From positions 125,262 to 189,261 of the forward strand of contig VXAZ01000263.1 in the NCBI GenBank assembly GCA_013399875.1: a stretch of 64,000 nucleotides of DNA, written 5' to 3'. Origin of the DNA: Gymnorhina tibicen. Taxonomy: Eukaryota > Chordata > Aves > Passeriformes > Artamidae. Every line of letters starts with the position of its first letter. The stretch's first letter is position 1. The position numbers and the translations under genes are program-made. Shown piece after piece: positions 28,401-39,546 of this stretch. The notes beneath the pieces were generated by a model. The model was not told the origin of the DNA and searched no databases. It saw nothing but the letters and a program-made list of their open reading frames with translations.

Positions 28401-29635
28401 AGGCAATGAAAGAACACTGCTTGAAAACACTCCCTTTCCCCATGGAGCTGGCACTCTCTTAACAACACAGCACCGATGCAGAGGGATGCAGGGAACCAAG
28501 CTGCTCGCTCCTGCTGGCCCTGCACTCGGATGAACTGCAAGACAACATGACTCAGCCCCAGACAGCTACCAAGAGCTCACAGATCACAGCTCTTGGCAGA
28601 GTGTGGATATGAAGGGAATGACATAACAACAATGAAAACAAAACAATCGAGAACAGGAACCAAAGACTTTACAAGTTCAGAAAAAGCGTCAGATCCTCTG
28701 CTTTTTTCACAACCAAATGAGAGATAGCAACACAGTGAGCAGTCACTACTTAATCTTACAAAAGCTGAGCTCCAAAGAAAAAGGGGATAGGGACGTCTGC
28801 CAGAGGGGAGTTTTAAACCAACACAGGGAGAAGAGTAATTTACAGGGACTACAATAAAATGAGAAGCTTCCAACCCACTTAAGGCAAGTAACTGCCAATT
28901 CATATTGTAAAGCTATAGAGGAACAACCTTTGAGGACATTATTGGTATGATTTTATTGTTTTTATGTGTGTTCAGAAGAATAACATGACACATTTTAAAT
29001 CAACAGGAAGATACCTGCACTAAAAATACCTATAAATTACGATATAAATAAAAGCAATGCTGAAATGCTCTACAAGTTTTTCTGTTTTTCCTGACTCCTA
29101 TTTCATTAAAAGTCAAACCCAAGAAAAAGTAGGAAAAAAATGAAGAAAAAGAGCAAACTATTAAAAAAGAAAATCTTTGCAAAAAAACCCTACTACAAAA
29201 CCCACATTTGCAGAAATTCTGAAACCCAAAACTTAAAAATACTCCTCTAATACAGTTGTCTTTAGAAAACAAAAACTTGAATACTAAGTGTTGCATTTTC
29301 GTTTCCTTTTATGACAGCTAATTAGAAGATTAACCCTTGCAAAGCATAATTACTCCCTGGCCCATCTTCAAAAGGATCTGAAGTCAAGTGCCTTGTACCC
29401 TACACAGGTAAACCTCACTCTTTGCAGCGTTCAAGTGTAACGGACAATCAGTTGAGTTTTATTTACCGTATCCACAGGGGAAGTGCTCGTATCAAAATAA
29501 ACGCATCTAAAAGGGCTTTTTTAACTAGAAAGTGCTTACATTTTCCCTCACCACCTTTCGGAGCTCTCCAGCCCATTCCCAGCACAGAAACATAGAAATC
29601 TCAGCACTTGCTTAACAGCAAAGCTCCCCCGCTCT

Positions 29636-29690
29636 CAAGAAAAAAACAAAAACAAAAAAACCCAAACCAAAAACAAGAAAAGAAACCAGA
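29636..29690 (+). repeat. A-rich low-complexity tract
   Basis: Poly-A with interspersed C, including the recurrent AAAAAAACCCAAACC form that also occurs near 23,091 and, in similar versions, near 27,040, 49,235 and 51,445. It lies directly left of the CpG island. Confidence 0.75.
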
Positions 29691-29994
29691 CAGAGGGAAA
29701 AAAAAGTTCTTGTTCTTTGTGGCCACAAAAAACCCCAGCAAACTCCCAAAGCGCGAAGGGGAAGCGCAAAGGAAGCGCACTCGACAAGGCGGCAGGAACT
29801 ATTGGTTAACACTCTAAGTGCTCCCGCAGGCAGGGGTCCCACAGCCTCACCAGGGGACGGAGGGACACGCTGCCACAGCCCTTGGAGACTCCACAGCCAG
29901 GGACAACGCCACCGTCCCCACGAAGGCAACCCCCACCCGGCCCCCATCCCCCCCAAAGGCCTCAGGCTGCCCCTCAGCCGGCGGGACCAGGTGG

Positions 29995-30061
29995 GACCGG
30001 AACCCCACCTCCCTCGGCCCGCCAGCANGACCGGAACCCCCCCTCCCTCGGCCCGCCCGCA
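29995..30061 (+). repeat. 33-34 base tandem duplication at an N
   Basis: The unit beginning GACCGGAACCCC and ending CTCCCTCGGCCCGCC occurs at 29,995-30,028 and again at 30,029-30,061 with small differences. The single N at 30,028 sits exactly at the junction. It could be a real tandem duplication in the promoter or an assembly or consensus artefact. Confidence 0.8.
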
Positions 30062-30336
30062 GCAGTCCACCGCTCTGCCATCGCTCCCACCCCCGCCAGC
30101 CGCTCCTTCCCGCCCCCTCCCCACCCCGAGCCCTCTCCCGGCCACCGCCCCGCCCCGTGCCCGCACCGGCGCCCATTTGCTGGATGCCGCATCAATCAAG
30201 CGCAGCCTGCTCCTGTGAGTGGCTGTAGGGCGGCAGCGTTCCCGCCCCTGAGCAGAGGGCCGCGCTGGCGGCGCGGCGCGCAGGCGCGCACGGAGTGTTG
30301 TCCCGGGGGTGGGCATGTTCCGAGGAGAGGAGCGGC

Positions 30337-30531
30337 NNNNNNNNNNNNNNNNNNNNNNNNNNNNNNNNNNNNNNNNNNNNNNNNNNNNNNNNNNNNNNNN
30401 NNNNNNNNNNNNNNNNNNNNNNNNNNNNNNNNNNNNNNNNNNNNNNNNNNNNNNNNNNNNNNNNNNNNNNNNNNNNNNNNNNNNNNNNNNNNNNNNNNNN
30501 NNNNNNNNNNNNNNNNNNNNNNNNNNNNNNN
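30337..30531. other. Assembly gap (195 N)
   Basis: A run of undetermined bases within the CpG island. The right flank is a CT repeat and the left flank is GC-rich, both typical causes of sequencing failure in bird promoters. The true length may differ from 195. Confidence 0.98.
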
Positions 30532-30558
30532 CTCTCTCGCTCTCTCTCTCTCTGTCTC
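30532..30558 (+). repeat. (CT)n microsatellite at gap edge
   Basis: A CT dinucleotide run with single interruptions (CTCG, CTGT) directly abutting the N run, so its full length is unknown. On the minus strand it is a GA tract. It lies within the probable promoter. Confidence 0.9.
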
Positions 30559-30559
30559 T

Positions 30560-31251
30560 TTTGCATGTGGCTGTAGGACTCTGCACACACGCGCGCACAT
30601 ACCCACCCCCGCGCCGGGCGGGCTGGGCTGGGGTCCGGGAGGGCGGCGCGGGCGGCGGGGCAGTAGCTCTCCACTCTTCCCCGTGGGGCAGCGCTCGCCC
30701 GCNGCCAGCAGCCGCACGGGGCAGAGTCCTGCGGGGCGGCCGGCGCGGAGCCGGGACGAGCACGGGCGGCGGGGCGGGATGCGCTCCGCCTGCCTCCCGC
30801 CGCACTGAAGCCGCCGCGGCCGGAGGGAGGAGAGCCTCGTCCGGAGAGACGCTTCGCCTGCGCTCCGCTCCGCCACGGGGGCTGAGGAGCCTCCCTGCGC
30901 CGCCTTCTCCCGGCTTTCCCGGCGGCCGCTCTCGCCCTTGGCACACGGCCGTGCGGTGCCAGTCTGTGCGCCGGGAGCCAGGTCCGTGTGCGTGCCGCTG
31001 CCCCCGCCTGCCCTGCGGGTTCCTGCCTGCCTGCTGCCCGCGCTGCCTTCTTCTGCTCCCTCCTCCCGCTCCTGCCCCCGCTCCGCTGCGGCCTCTTTTG
31101 TTGTGCGGTGCCGGGCATGTGCCCGCGGCCGGCGGGCACAGGGACCGGCAGGGGCGCGGCGCGGAGCCGGGCGCGGGTGTGTTCCCCCCTCCCGACTGTC
31201 GGTATTGACAATAAATCCGGGATCGCTTCTGCCAATGTAAACCTGGGCCAG
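30560..31251 (+). other. CBLB: Candidate non-coding exon 1 of CBLB (3' end at 31,251)
   Basis: In mammals CBLB begins with an untranslated exon followed by the exon carrying the start codon. Here a good donor, GGCCAG|GTGGGT, occurs with the exon end at 31,251, and a pyrimidine-rich stretch ending in GCGGCCAG offers an acceptor at 31,422-31,423. That implies a short intron of about 170 bases. The left limit of the exon is not known and the value given is only a placeholder inside the CpG island. Splicing directly to the AG just before the ATG (31,434-31,435), or an unspliced leader, are alternatives. Confidence 0.3.
30616..30660 (+). other. G-quadruplex-type tract
   Basis: Eight runs of three or four G occur within 45 bases on the plus strand, at 30,616, 30,620, 30,625, 30,630, 30,637, 30,641, 30,650 and 30,657. 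The first four are separated by loops of one to two bases, which matches the standard G3+N1-7 pattern. It sits in the promoter or 5' untranslated region and could affect transcription or start-site choice. Confidence 0.7.
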
Positions 31252-31435
31252 GTGGGTTTACGCTGTTTGTCATGAAAAGTTAAGCATGTTCCTAAACATG
31301 CCCTGATCTTGCCCTTTCCTGCCCATGGAGAAGGAAGTGTTGCCTCGCAGGCTGCGGCGGGTTCTATGACAAGATGTTTTTGGAGCACCTTGTGAGCCTG
31401 TGTTTCTCTGTCGTTGCGGCCAGCTTGGCTCCCAG

Positions 31436-31582
31436 ATGGCCAATTCCCTCAACGGCCGGAACCCGCGCAAGGGACGGATCCTGGGCTTCATCGATGCCAT
31501 TCAGGATGCTGTGGGCCCCCCCAAGCAGGCAGCTGCCGACCGCAGGACTGTGGAGAAGACCTGGAAGCTTATGGACAAAGTG
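31436..31582 (+). CDS. CBLB: CBLB first coding exon (start codon, residues 1-49)
   Basis: Encodes the N-terminus of CBL-B, an E3 ubiquitin-protein ligase that dampens T-cell, B-cell and growth-factor receptor signalling by ubiquitinating activated kinases and adaptors. The 49 residues begin [18 protein letters not shown] and continue with [20 protein letters not shown], then [10 protein letters not shown], matching CBLB rather than CBL or CBLC. The part from about residue 36 starts the first helix of the four-helix bundle in the tyrosine-kinase-binding domain. The start ATG is preceded by CCCAG, as I recall for the human gene. The exon ends after AAAGTG with donor GTGGGT, phase 0, and probably begins at 31,424 after GCGGCCAG, leaving 12 untranslated bases. 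Relative to human CBL-B as I remember it, a GGRGGNP segment after NGRNP is absent, and I is replaced by F in GFIDA. The intact splice donor argues against a retrocopy. The rest of the protein lies in later exons. Confidence 0.93.
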
Positions 31583-34500
31583 GTGGGTGTCTCTGTGCGT
31601 CCGTGTATACACACAGTGAAAGAATTGGGCTATTTAAATAGGTACATATGGGCAAACAGCTTCTTCCTGCAGCTTTGAGTGCTGTGCTGCATGTGCCTCG
31701 GGAAGTAAGGGGACTTATGTTTTAGGTTATTTAAGCATCATTTGTCTTTTTTATTTTTTTTTCCTTTCCAGTGGCCTCTGGCTATGTTTTTTTTAATCTT
31801 AGTTTGTGGAAGGAAAACAAATGTGTGTGTTTGCCTTAGGCTATTGTTACTTTCAGATCGTTTAAAATGACTCAAAGTTGAAGAGCTGTCCTAACCAAAA
31901 GCTGCTTAACTTAGACTTGTAATCACATATTCTCTGTGTTTCGTGTTGGATCACACTGTTAGTCTGCAAACAAGACCTCTGAAGTATTAAACTTCAGTTA
32001 AGCTAATTGTCCTGTGAGATATGTTGGTGATGGCAACATAGATGTGTTTGTGCTTTTAGGAATCTGCGTGGGGACTGGGGGATGTCACTCTTGTCAGTTT
32101 AGTAAACAGATTAGTGTGGCATGCCTAACTTTTTAAGTATGTGTTCTGCATTTTAATGACTTATGAGTACGTCTACTCTTAATTTTGAAACTAGAAATAC
32201 ACTGTACTGAAACTCATTTTTCAGGAAGTGGGGGGATAGATTGTAGTTTTTTAGCTCTTATGCTTCCCCTCACCAGCCTCATAGATTTTGTTCAGTATTC
32301 TTTGAAATGACAGCTTGTATCATGATTATCTAGGAGAGTGCCTTACCAGTGGTAGGAACAGTGATTGTAACATGGATTGCTGTTCAGGAGATGCAAGCAC
32401 TGTGCTTTGCACACGGGGTGATACTTAAAAGCTTCCTCTTGAAACTGCTGAGCAGTGAGAATTACTACCTGTTGGCCTTGGGTCTGTATGGCAATACAGT
32501 TATCACTTTTTAACTCAATAATTCTTTGTGATTTAATGTAACTCTTTGCTTTCCCTATGGCTCTTGTAAAATAAGATGTTCAACATTTCCTAACGTTCAT
32601 AATTAGTTATACTGGCAGGGTGGAGACTATTTCATGTAATATGCCTTTACAAGTGTTAAAGTATTTTTTAAAGTCTTTGTAGGCTTTTTTTTTTCTTGCT
32701 CCAAGAATAGTATCTGTATTTCCACTGCATTTGCTGATAGCTATTATAAACTGAAACCCCAGCTTTGATAAAAATGGTTATTATCACAAAGACTTTGTTG
32801 ACATTTTCATGTCAGTGGTCAGGATGCTGTTAACAGTGAGGTCTCTTGTACTAAGAACTGCAAGTATAAATACTCGAAAGTAGGTACTCTTCTTCAGTAG
32901 GAGGAAGTTTTCAGCTTGGAAACTAGGAGTCTGGTTTGTTGTTGAAACCACGTGGGGAATGCATAGCTCTGATTTCCCTGTGTCAGGCCTTTTACAGATC
33001 TATATGGTAAGGTTATACTGCGATTTGTTTGTGTAATCACAGTTACCAGAAAGTCTTTACCCCACTGCTTAGCCTTCTGGATTGCTTTCACTCATCTAAT
33101 ACAGGATAACTGTATTTGTCACAGCCCATCAGAATAGCCAGGAAGGCCTGTTTGGTAGAAGTCACTGGAATGGTTGGACATTGTGCTTCCTTTTTCATTT
33201 TACTGGATAAGCGTCCTCAATTTGGATCTTTAATGTATCCTCTTTAAGCTGCTCTCAGTTAATCAAATTTTATTTCCAAATTGTATTAAAGTATACCAGA
33301 CAGGATGATGTCATAGTGTGAGAATGCTCTAGCTTGTTGCTTGAGTTTTTAGCATTTGGTACTAGTAGTGAAAGGATGTGTTTGAGCAAATTTAATATGC
33401 TGGCAAACAAATTTAAATCTCATAGCCTTGTTTGGCAGTAGGCATAGAAAGGTCATTTTTTCCTTTGCCTGGATCAAAACCAGGGATTAAAATCAGAAAT
33501 AGAAACCTGCTTGGTCAACTGTTGTTTTAAATCCCATTTCTGGAGTGTGTCCTATGACTGATTTCTGTGGTGGGTCACTGATCAAATTAATACCTAGTGA
33601 AGGCAGTAGCTCTGCCAAGGCAGTGGGGTGCTACCTGTAGTAAGGTTGTGGCTTAGAGGCCTATTTTACTTGTTGTAATAACAGTCATTATGCTTGTTTA
33701 TTCTTTAATTATAGTAGCTGTGATAACCATCTTATTTCTGCAGTAAGGTAGCTGAAGTTTTTTTCTCCCATTCTAAAGATGTTAAGAAAACAAATGGAAA
33801 CAAAGCAAAGCTATTTTCTTGACCAAACAAGGAAAAAAGAGAAGCCTTAAAAACTAGTGGCAGAGCTCAATTTCTGGTTTGCATTCTTTTCTTTCTTAAA
33901 ATTGCTATCTTTTACCTTTCCTTCATTTCTTTCTGTAATTTTGTCCTCTGGCAGATGAGGTTTTCTGTATGAATTACTTGTTTACAACAATGAGGGATTA
34001 ACCAATACTACAAACATTCCCACCCTAGAAGAACTGTACTGTGAGGGGAGTTTTGTGGTGTATGCAAAAGTTCTGGCTACCTAGAAGAAATTCTGGCAAA
34101 CTTCTTTGTGTAGCACTGGTTATGTGTCCTGCTTTCAAATTGTTCGGATTTCATGATAATGTCAGTTTTCCATGGGCTGGTACTTTGGGTTGGAATAGGC
34201 AGAATATTGCTGTTCTGTTTAAGTGTTTGCTCTTTAAACTTTTATTACCAGTCTGAAAATAATCATGGATTTTGAAAAATAGTTCTTTAGCAGGACAGAA
34301 TGTTGGAATAGTGCTCCTGCTTAGAGCCTTGTTTGTAAAAGTTACTGTAAGCAACATTCTTGCAGGGAATAAAAAAAAAACTGTATGCATGTAGGTAATC
34401 AGTGGATGTAAATTGCTATCTGTCTATATATCTTTCCTTTTTATACTTCATACACTGGGATCTGTACCTCTTGTGGTTTGTTGGTATGTCTTAAGTTAAT

Positions 34501-36920
34501 TTACAATACTAACTGCATTATTAAAGGGAAGGCAACTGTTAGCATCAATGTCAAGTTTCTCTGCTGCTTTTCTCATGGGTAAGCAGTGGCTTTACCATTA
34601 AGAACCAAAAATACTTTGTTTAATTCCTGTGCAATGCAAAGGATGATACTTCTTTTATGGTTTAGAAGGCTAGCCTTGGTTTCCAATGCTTGTATTGTAT
34701 AAGAAAGTTGACCATATATCTCTGGACCTGTAGGAAGCAAATTACTGTTTTTAAAACATGATGTATATTTTAGGTAGTTTGCATCCTGTAAATAAATGAA
34801 AATGAATATTGTTAACAAATAACTCAGATCTTCCTTTAAACTGTGTATAAATTACATGAGATTTTTTTTCTGAGATTATAAACCTAATGCCTTTTAAAAC
34901 CTAGAGCCTAGCTGTATATTACTATTAGAGAATAGTGGTATGTTGAGACCAGCTTTGGGAGAGAATTACTACATATTACAATGTGTAAACATTGGAGTGG
35001 TTAGGTCAGTTTACTGCTTGGGCTATTTAGAGTTGTCAGTACTGTTTTTTCGCACTTCATTTTTGTGGGATTCAAACTGATAAAATCATGACACATTCGA
35101 ACAGAATTTTAAAAACAGGTATATTTCATCAACTTTCAATCACTTTTCATTCCTCCTATGCATTGGGCCTGGAAATAATTAAATTTTCTACTATGAAGAT
35201 TAACAATATTACCTTAAATATTTGTGTGCAATATCATGGCCCACCAGTTGCTTGACTGTATAAATGGGGATGGCATTGATTTGCTATTTAGTAATTATTT
35301 AAGAGCAAACTAGAGTGCATCTCCAAAGCTTACACTATTGACTTAGTGAGTAAAAGCTGTTACCTCTGCAGCTTAGTATTGTGGTTTTCTTTAAATTAAC
35401 ATCTGTCATCATCTGAATATACAGAACATGGTAGCTGAAACTGTGTGTGCATTGCTTATCCTTTGCAAAACTTCATGTAATTGATTCTACGGTCAAAGTT
35501 GGTAGGAGGGATTATGTCCTGCATATGCTGCTTATGGAAAAAGAATACAAAATTAAACAGAGAAACAGAAGCTTTTCTCTTTCTAATTGGAAGAAAGTAA
35601 AATCACCCTCCAAAGTCAACCATCCTTGTGTGTCTGTGGCATCAGTGTTCTTATTGTTTATTCTTCCACTATGGAAACATATGGCTCAGTTGCAGTGTAG
35701 TAGCTGTTGAACAAGCACTTAGTGTATTCTCAGGCAAAAGGATTGGTGTTTAGGTCACCTCTACTTATATTCTCATGAGAGCTTTTTTTCTGTGGAAAAG
35801 GAAATGCATTGCAGTTAAGGTAACTTCAGGCAGGAAGAAATCTGTGTTGAAGAAGTGTAATGTTCAAACTTGGACCATTTTCCTTATTAGCCCCTCCTGA
35901 TTAAGTTTTTCAGAATTCCTTGTTGTTTGCTTTGGATGTTGTGGATTACTGGAGAATTGTTACAGTATCTCAACTGCAGAGCTACCTTTATGCTGTTTGT
36001 GGTGTGTCAAAGCGTTTTCCAAATCTTTGACTATTTTGTACAGCGTGGCAGAAGACGCTCGTTCAGTTGGGCGATTTGGAAGTGTAGTTTTGGAAGTGTG
36101 TGAGCACTGATGCTCCAATTGTTCTAGTCCGTTCACTGCAGCTGAAAACAGTGTTTAGCGGATGTCCTCCTCATTAGATACTTACTCTGTTTTAGCTGAG
36201 TTACTTTCCTTGTATTGTCTTTGACTAGCATTAGGTGTTTAAACAGATTGTGTTAAGGCTGCTATACTTTACTCGAACAAGGGTCCTTTTGTCATATGAG
36301 TCAAGGGCTTTCAACTTTGTTTTAAAAAGTCAATAGAAGATAATTTCTTGCTAAAAACTAATTTGTTATTACAATAGGCCTCCATTACTCTCATGTCTGA
36401 TGAGGCTATGAAATAATGCCTTATAATTTAAGTTGAATTATCTTCAGAAGTGTTATGAGTAGTGGCATTTATTTTGGTTAGGGGTGGGGAAGGAGAGGAG
36501 GGAAGAGGGGATTAATGTTTTTTCTGCAAAGGAACTAGAGTTAACTTGTCTGGAAGTTCCAGAGTTACCTGTTTCAAAATCAGTTTCTGGTAGATTGGTG
36601 TAGCGCCTCAGTTTTCACAGAGTTGCACTCCTATTGTTTCTGTGATTCTGGGTTAAGTACTTGGGTTTTCCCCGAGTGTGAGCTAGTGAAAGGAGCTTAA
36701 TTTTGTCTCAGTTTGCCTCAATAAGAGAGAAATTTTTTACTAACTTGGTTACTGCTTTTCATTTTTTACACTGAGTGCTTGCTAAATATATACATGCTTA
36801 CTTCCAGTCATAACAGTACAAAAAGCACACAGTGATATGATTCATGTCCGCTCCTAATGTGTTGGTGAGCGTTGCCTTGTAAAGTGCAATATAGAGGTCT
36901 TTATTTTAGGGGTGTTGGGG

Positions 36921-36943
36921 TTTTTTGTTTGTTTGTTTGTTTT
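36921..36943 (+). repeat. (GTTT)n short repeat
   Basis: A T run followed by four GTTT units. It is a low-complexity element in the CBLB intron. Confidence 0.8.
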
Positions 36944-39546
36944 GAGTTCTGTTTTCTTTTGAAGAAGGTCTTGGCCAACCTTTTGCATCAGCAGGTGTCA
37001 TTTCTTATTGCTTACTTTTAATTGTGAACTGCTCTGGTATGTGTCAGGACATCCTGACTGGAAACCATATGGTTTACCAAGCATCTCTTTACAGACTTAC
37101 TTCCTTTGAAGCCTTGTGTACTCTGTAAAGTGAAGAAAACCCTACACTACTTCAGTGGATCGCTGACTTGAACTTAATATTACTATTTTTTTCAATTATA
37201 GTGCATAAAACTAATGACAGTGTTGAAGAATTTTGTGTGGCTTTCTTAAAAGCTTGTTCTAAAATGCAAGGTTCTGGTAATGTGTTGTATTTATCTCTCC
37301 AAGTTCAGCAAGAAGTGAAGCCTTGTAAACCATCTTATATGTAATGACGTGAGACTGAAGAAAACTTTCTAGAACTTCTGAAAGAGAAACTAGTTCTTCC
37401 CTATAACTGGATATTCTTTTTGTATAATTGAATGGACTGACTGTTGAAAATACAGCAACCAGCATAAGCAAATTGCTTTTTCTTGTTTTTTTAATATTTT
37501 TAATTGTATTTCTAATATATATGAAATCACTTATATTTTGCTTGTTGGCACATCTGATCAAAAAGGTAGACTTCAGAAAGATAATTAATTCTTTGTTCAT
37601 GAGATTTAAGTTAGGATAAATAAGTAATTCAAAATGATTGCAGCCGCCTCTGCTTGTGGTCTGCTCTCACTTGCTGACTTTTTTCTCTGAATAAACATTT
37701 TGATCTTCAGATGTGTTTTTTTTTTCTTGTGCTTGTTACTTCAGAAAGTTGTAAGGCCTTATCAGTGACATTTGTGTCACCTGTAGTTCATCTTGTGAAG
37801 AATGTCAGTCTGGTTTCAAGTTTTTACTAAATCAGAAATTACAGTGAACTCAAAGTTCAAGGGGAAAAAAAGGGGAATCTGTTTTTCATGAAGAGTTTCA
37901 CTTCTGTATTTGGGATTCCAGTTCTTCTAACTCTTCTACTAAAAGAAATTCGTGTATGTCTCTGCATGGATGATTTTGAGGTGTATCTACACATGTAAAA
38001 TTCTTTGCCTGTGTTTCTGAAATCTCCTTAGAGAATTCTATCTGTCAGCTTAACTTCAGTGCTTTTCTGATCTTGAAAGAACACTGTCATATCCAACCTT
38101 TTTTCTTTGAGAATCTTGCTTTAGACATCTCCTAACCCACAACTGGGGCCCTGTTGTCCCTTTTTTTTATCCTGATGACCTTATCTTTATCACATAAAAT
38201 ATAAACAAGTTCATTTCAAAATCTCTTGCAGTTCTGGATTGCAGTTTCCAGACTTCATTACTGGTCAAGAGACGATCAAATATCATTATGCTTTACTTTT
38301 TTGTTTCCTTACAGCTCGTTCTGAACTTAAAGGAGTTCCTTTATAAGCCATTAAATTGTTTGAGAGCTTACTGTGAAACTTTGCTGTTTATATCTAGAAA
38401 TACCAAACTGTTAGTGTTCAGTCTCTGAACCACTCTTCAGCATGTTGAACAGCTCATGTATTCATATTTGCCTGCTTCCTTTTTTTTTTCCCTACTGAGA
38501 TGTAAATTTCTCTGGGGTAAAGGACTGTTTGACAACACATCAGAAGGCTTCCTGATGTATTACTTGGTCTAAAAGTTGAAAGAATAACAGAAATTACTAA
38601 AATAACAATCAGTGAAATGAGAGCTATTGCAAATGTCATGTTTTAAATACTGTTTCGAATGGTGCTAGGCTTCTTAAAAACTTATTAGTGCTTGACTTTT
38701 GTCCGCTCTATCTCCACTTTTCTAACTATGACCCCCTGTTACTTCAGTCTAATTGCCTGGTTGTGTTCTTGTGCTGTGTATGTTTCAGAGGGTAAGAACC
38801 TTTTACGTGTTTGCTTTGCTATTTGGGGTGCATGAAGGTCTGTTAGTGGCAGCAGTCTTAAGACAGTGAATTTCTTAATGGTGCAGATGTAGAAATTGCA
38901 GGAGAGGTCAGCAATAGTGATAGAGCTTTGGGTTTAGAGAGGTGAGCATTATAGGATACAGGCTTGTTCCCCTCTTGCCCAGAAATGCTAAAGACTGCAC
39001 TTTTTTCTAATTGATAGATTAGTAGGAATAGGAATCCACTTTCAGCAGAACTAAGATGTTTTTATAACCTCGTTAGTTACCTCAAAAGAATGTCAAAGTC
39101 ACTAATATGTAATGTGGCAATCTCCAAATGATGCCTGTAAAACTTTTATACCGCATGGTCTTAATTTTTTCATAAGTATTTGCATATGTACAGCTGCACA
39201 CACATCTGGAGTGTGTCCCTATGCAATGTTTTAGCTGAGCCTGAATAGCTCAGTGCAACAGCAGTTAAAAACTACCTGTTAGTTTTAGTCTCCTTTCTTT
39301 CTAGAACAGAAAATTACAGAACAAACTATCAGAAAATTTAGATAGTCAGGAGACAATTCTGATCTTGTTATGGTAAGGATGTGTGGTAAACAGAGTACCT
39401 TTCTCTTCCAGAAACATTTCCAGTGGAGACTAGATTCAAATAAAGGTATTCGATTAGTCTGAACTTAATCTTTGAGTAATATATATTCGATTAATATTTG
39501 TGCCATTCGAGATCACAATGATTCCAGGTCCATTGAGATGTTTTCT

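Larger units (their letters stand above)
10465..29800. other. Long non-coding region upstream of the CpG island
   Basis: About 19 kb with no recognisable protein-coding exon or RNA gene on either strand. It contains the AP-1 pair (13,369-13,394), a CA microsatellite (19,061-19,109), a TTA repeat (22,371-22,396), a GC-rich patch (25,300-25,495) and several A-rich runs of the form A7CCCAAAC (for example 23,091-23,111 and 29,653-29,670). Parts such as 12,590-12,720, 19,860-19,930 and 24,820-25,010 look like complex unique sequence with homeodomain or forkhead-type motifs. The segment 27,850-28,560 is moderately GC-rich with longer open frames, up to 121 residues on the minus strand, but nothing recognisable. 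The plus strand is A-rich over much of the region. The whole could be intergenic or an unannotated minus-strand non-coding transcript. Confidence 0.5.
29800..31260 (+). promoter_or_regulatory. CBLB: CpG island, probable CBLB promoter
   Basis: Base composition changes sharply from AT-rich to very GC-rich with frequent CG dinucleotides, and reverts just before the first coding exon. GC-box (Sp1-type) sequences are abundant, for example around 30,765-30,778, and an NRF1-like GCGCAGGCGC lies near 30,279. There is no obvious TATA box at a fixed distance, which fits a dispersed CpG-island promoter. Its position immediately upstream of the coding exon makes it the CBLB promoter by inference. The start site cannot be placed because 195 bases are unknown (30,337-30,531), plus single N calls at 30,028 and 30,703. 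Long open frames across it on both strands are a by-product of high GC and the N run. Bidirectional activity is possible. Confidence 0.85.

Noticed and set aside
29612..31388. Very long open frames (up to 553 residues, minus strand; others on the plus strand) across the CpG island
   Set aside because: They run through 195 unknown bases, are rich in P, R, G and A as expected from GC-rich DNA, overlap each other in several frames and match no family.
31374..31678. Other reading frames over the first coding exon (75-82 residues, either strand)
   Set aside because: The frame giving [10 protein letters not shown] matches CBLB and ends at a proper donor. The others are shadows.
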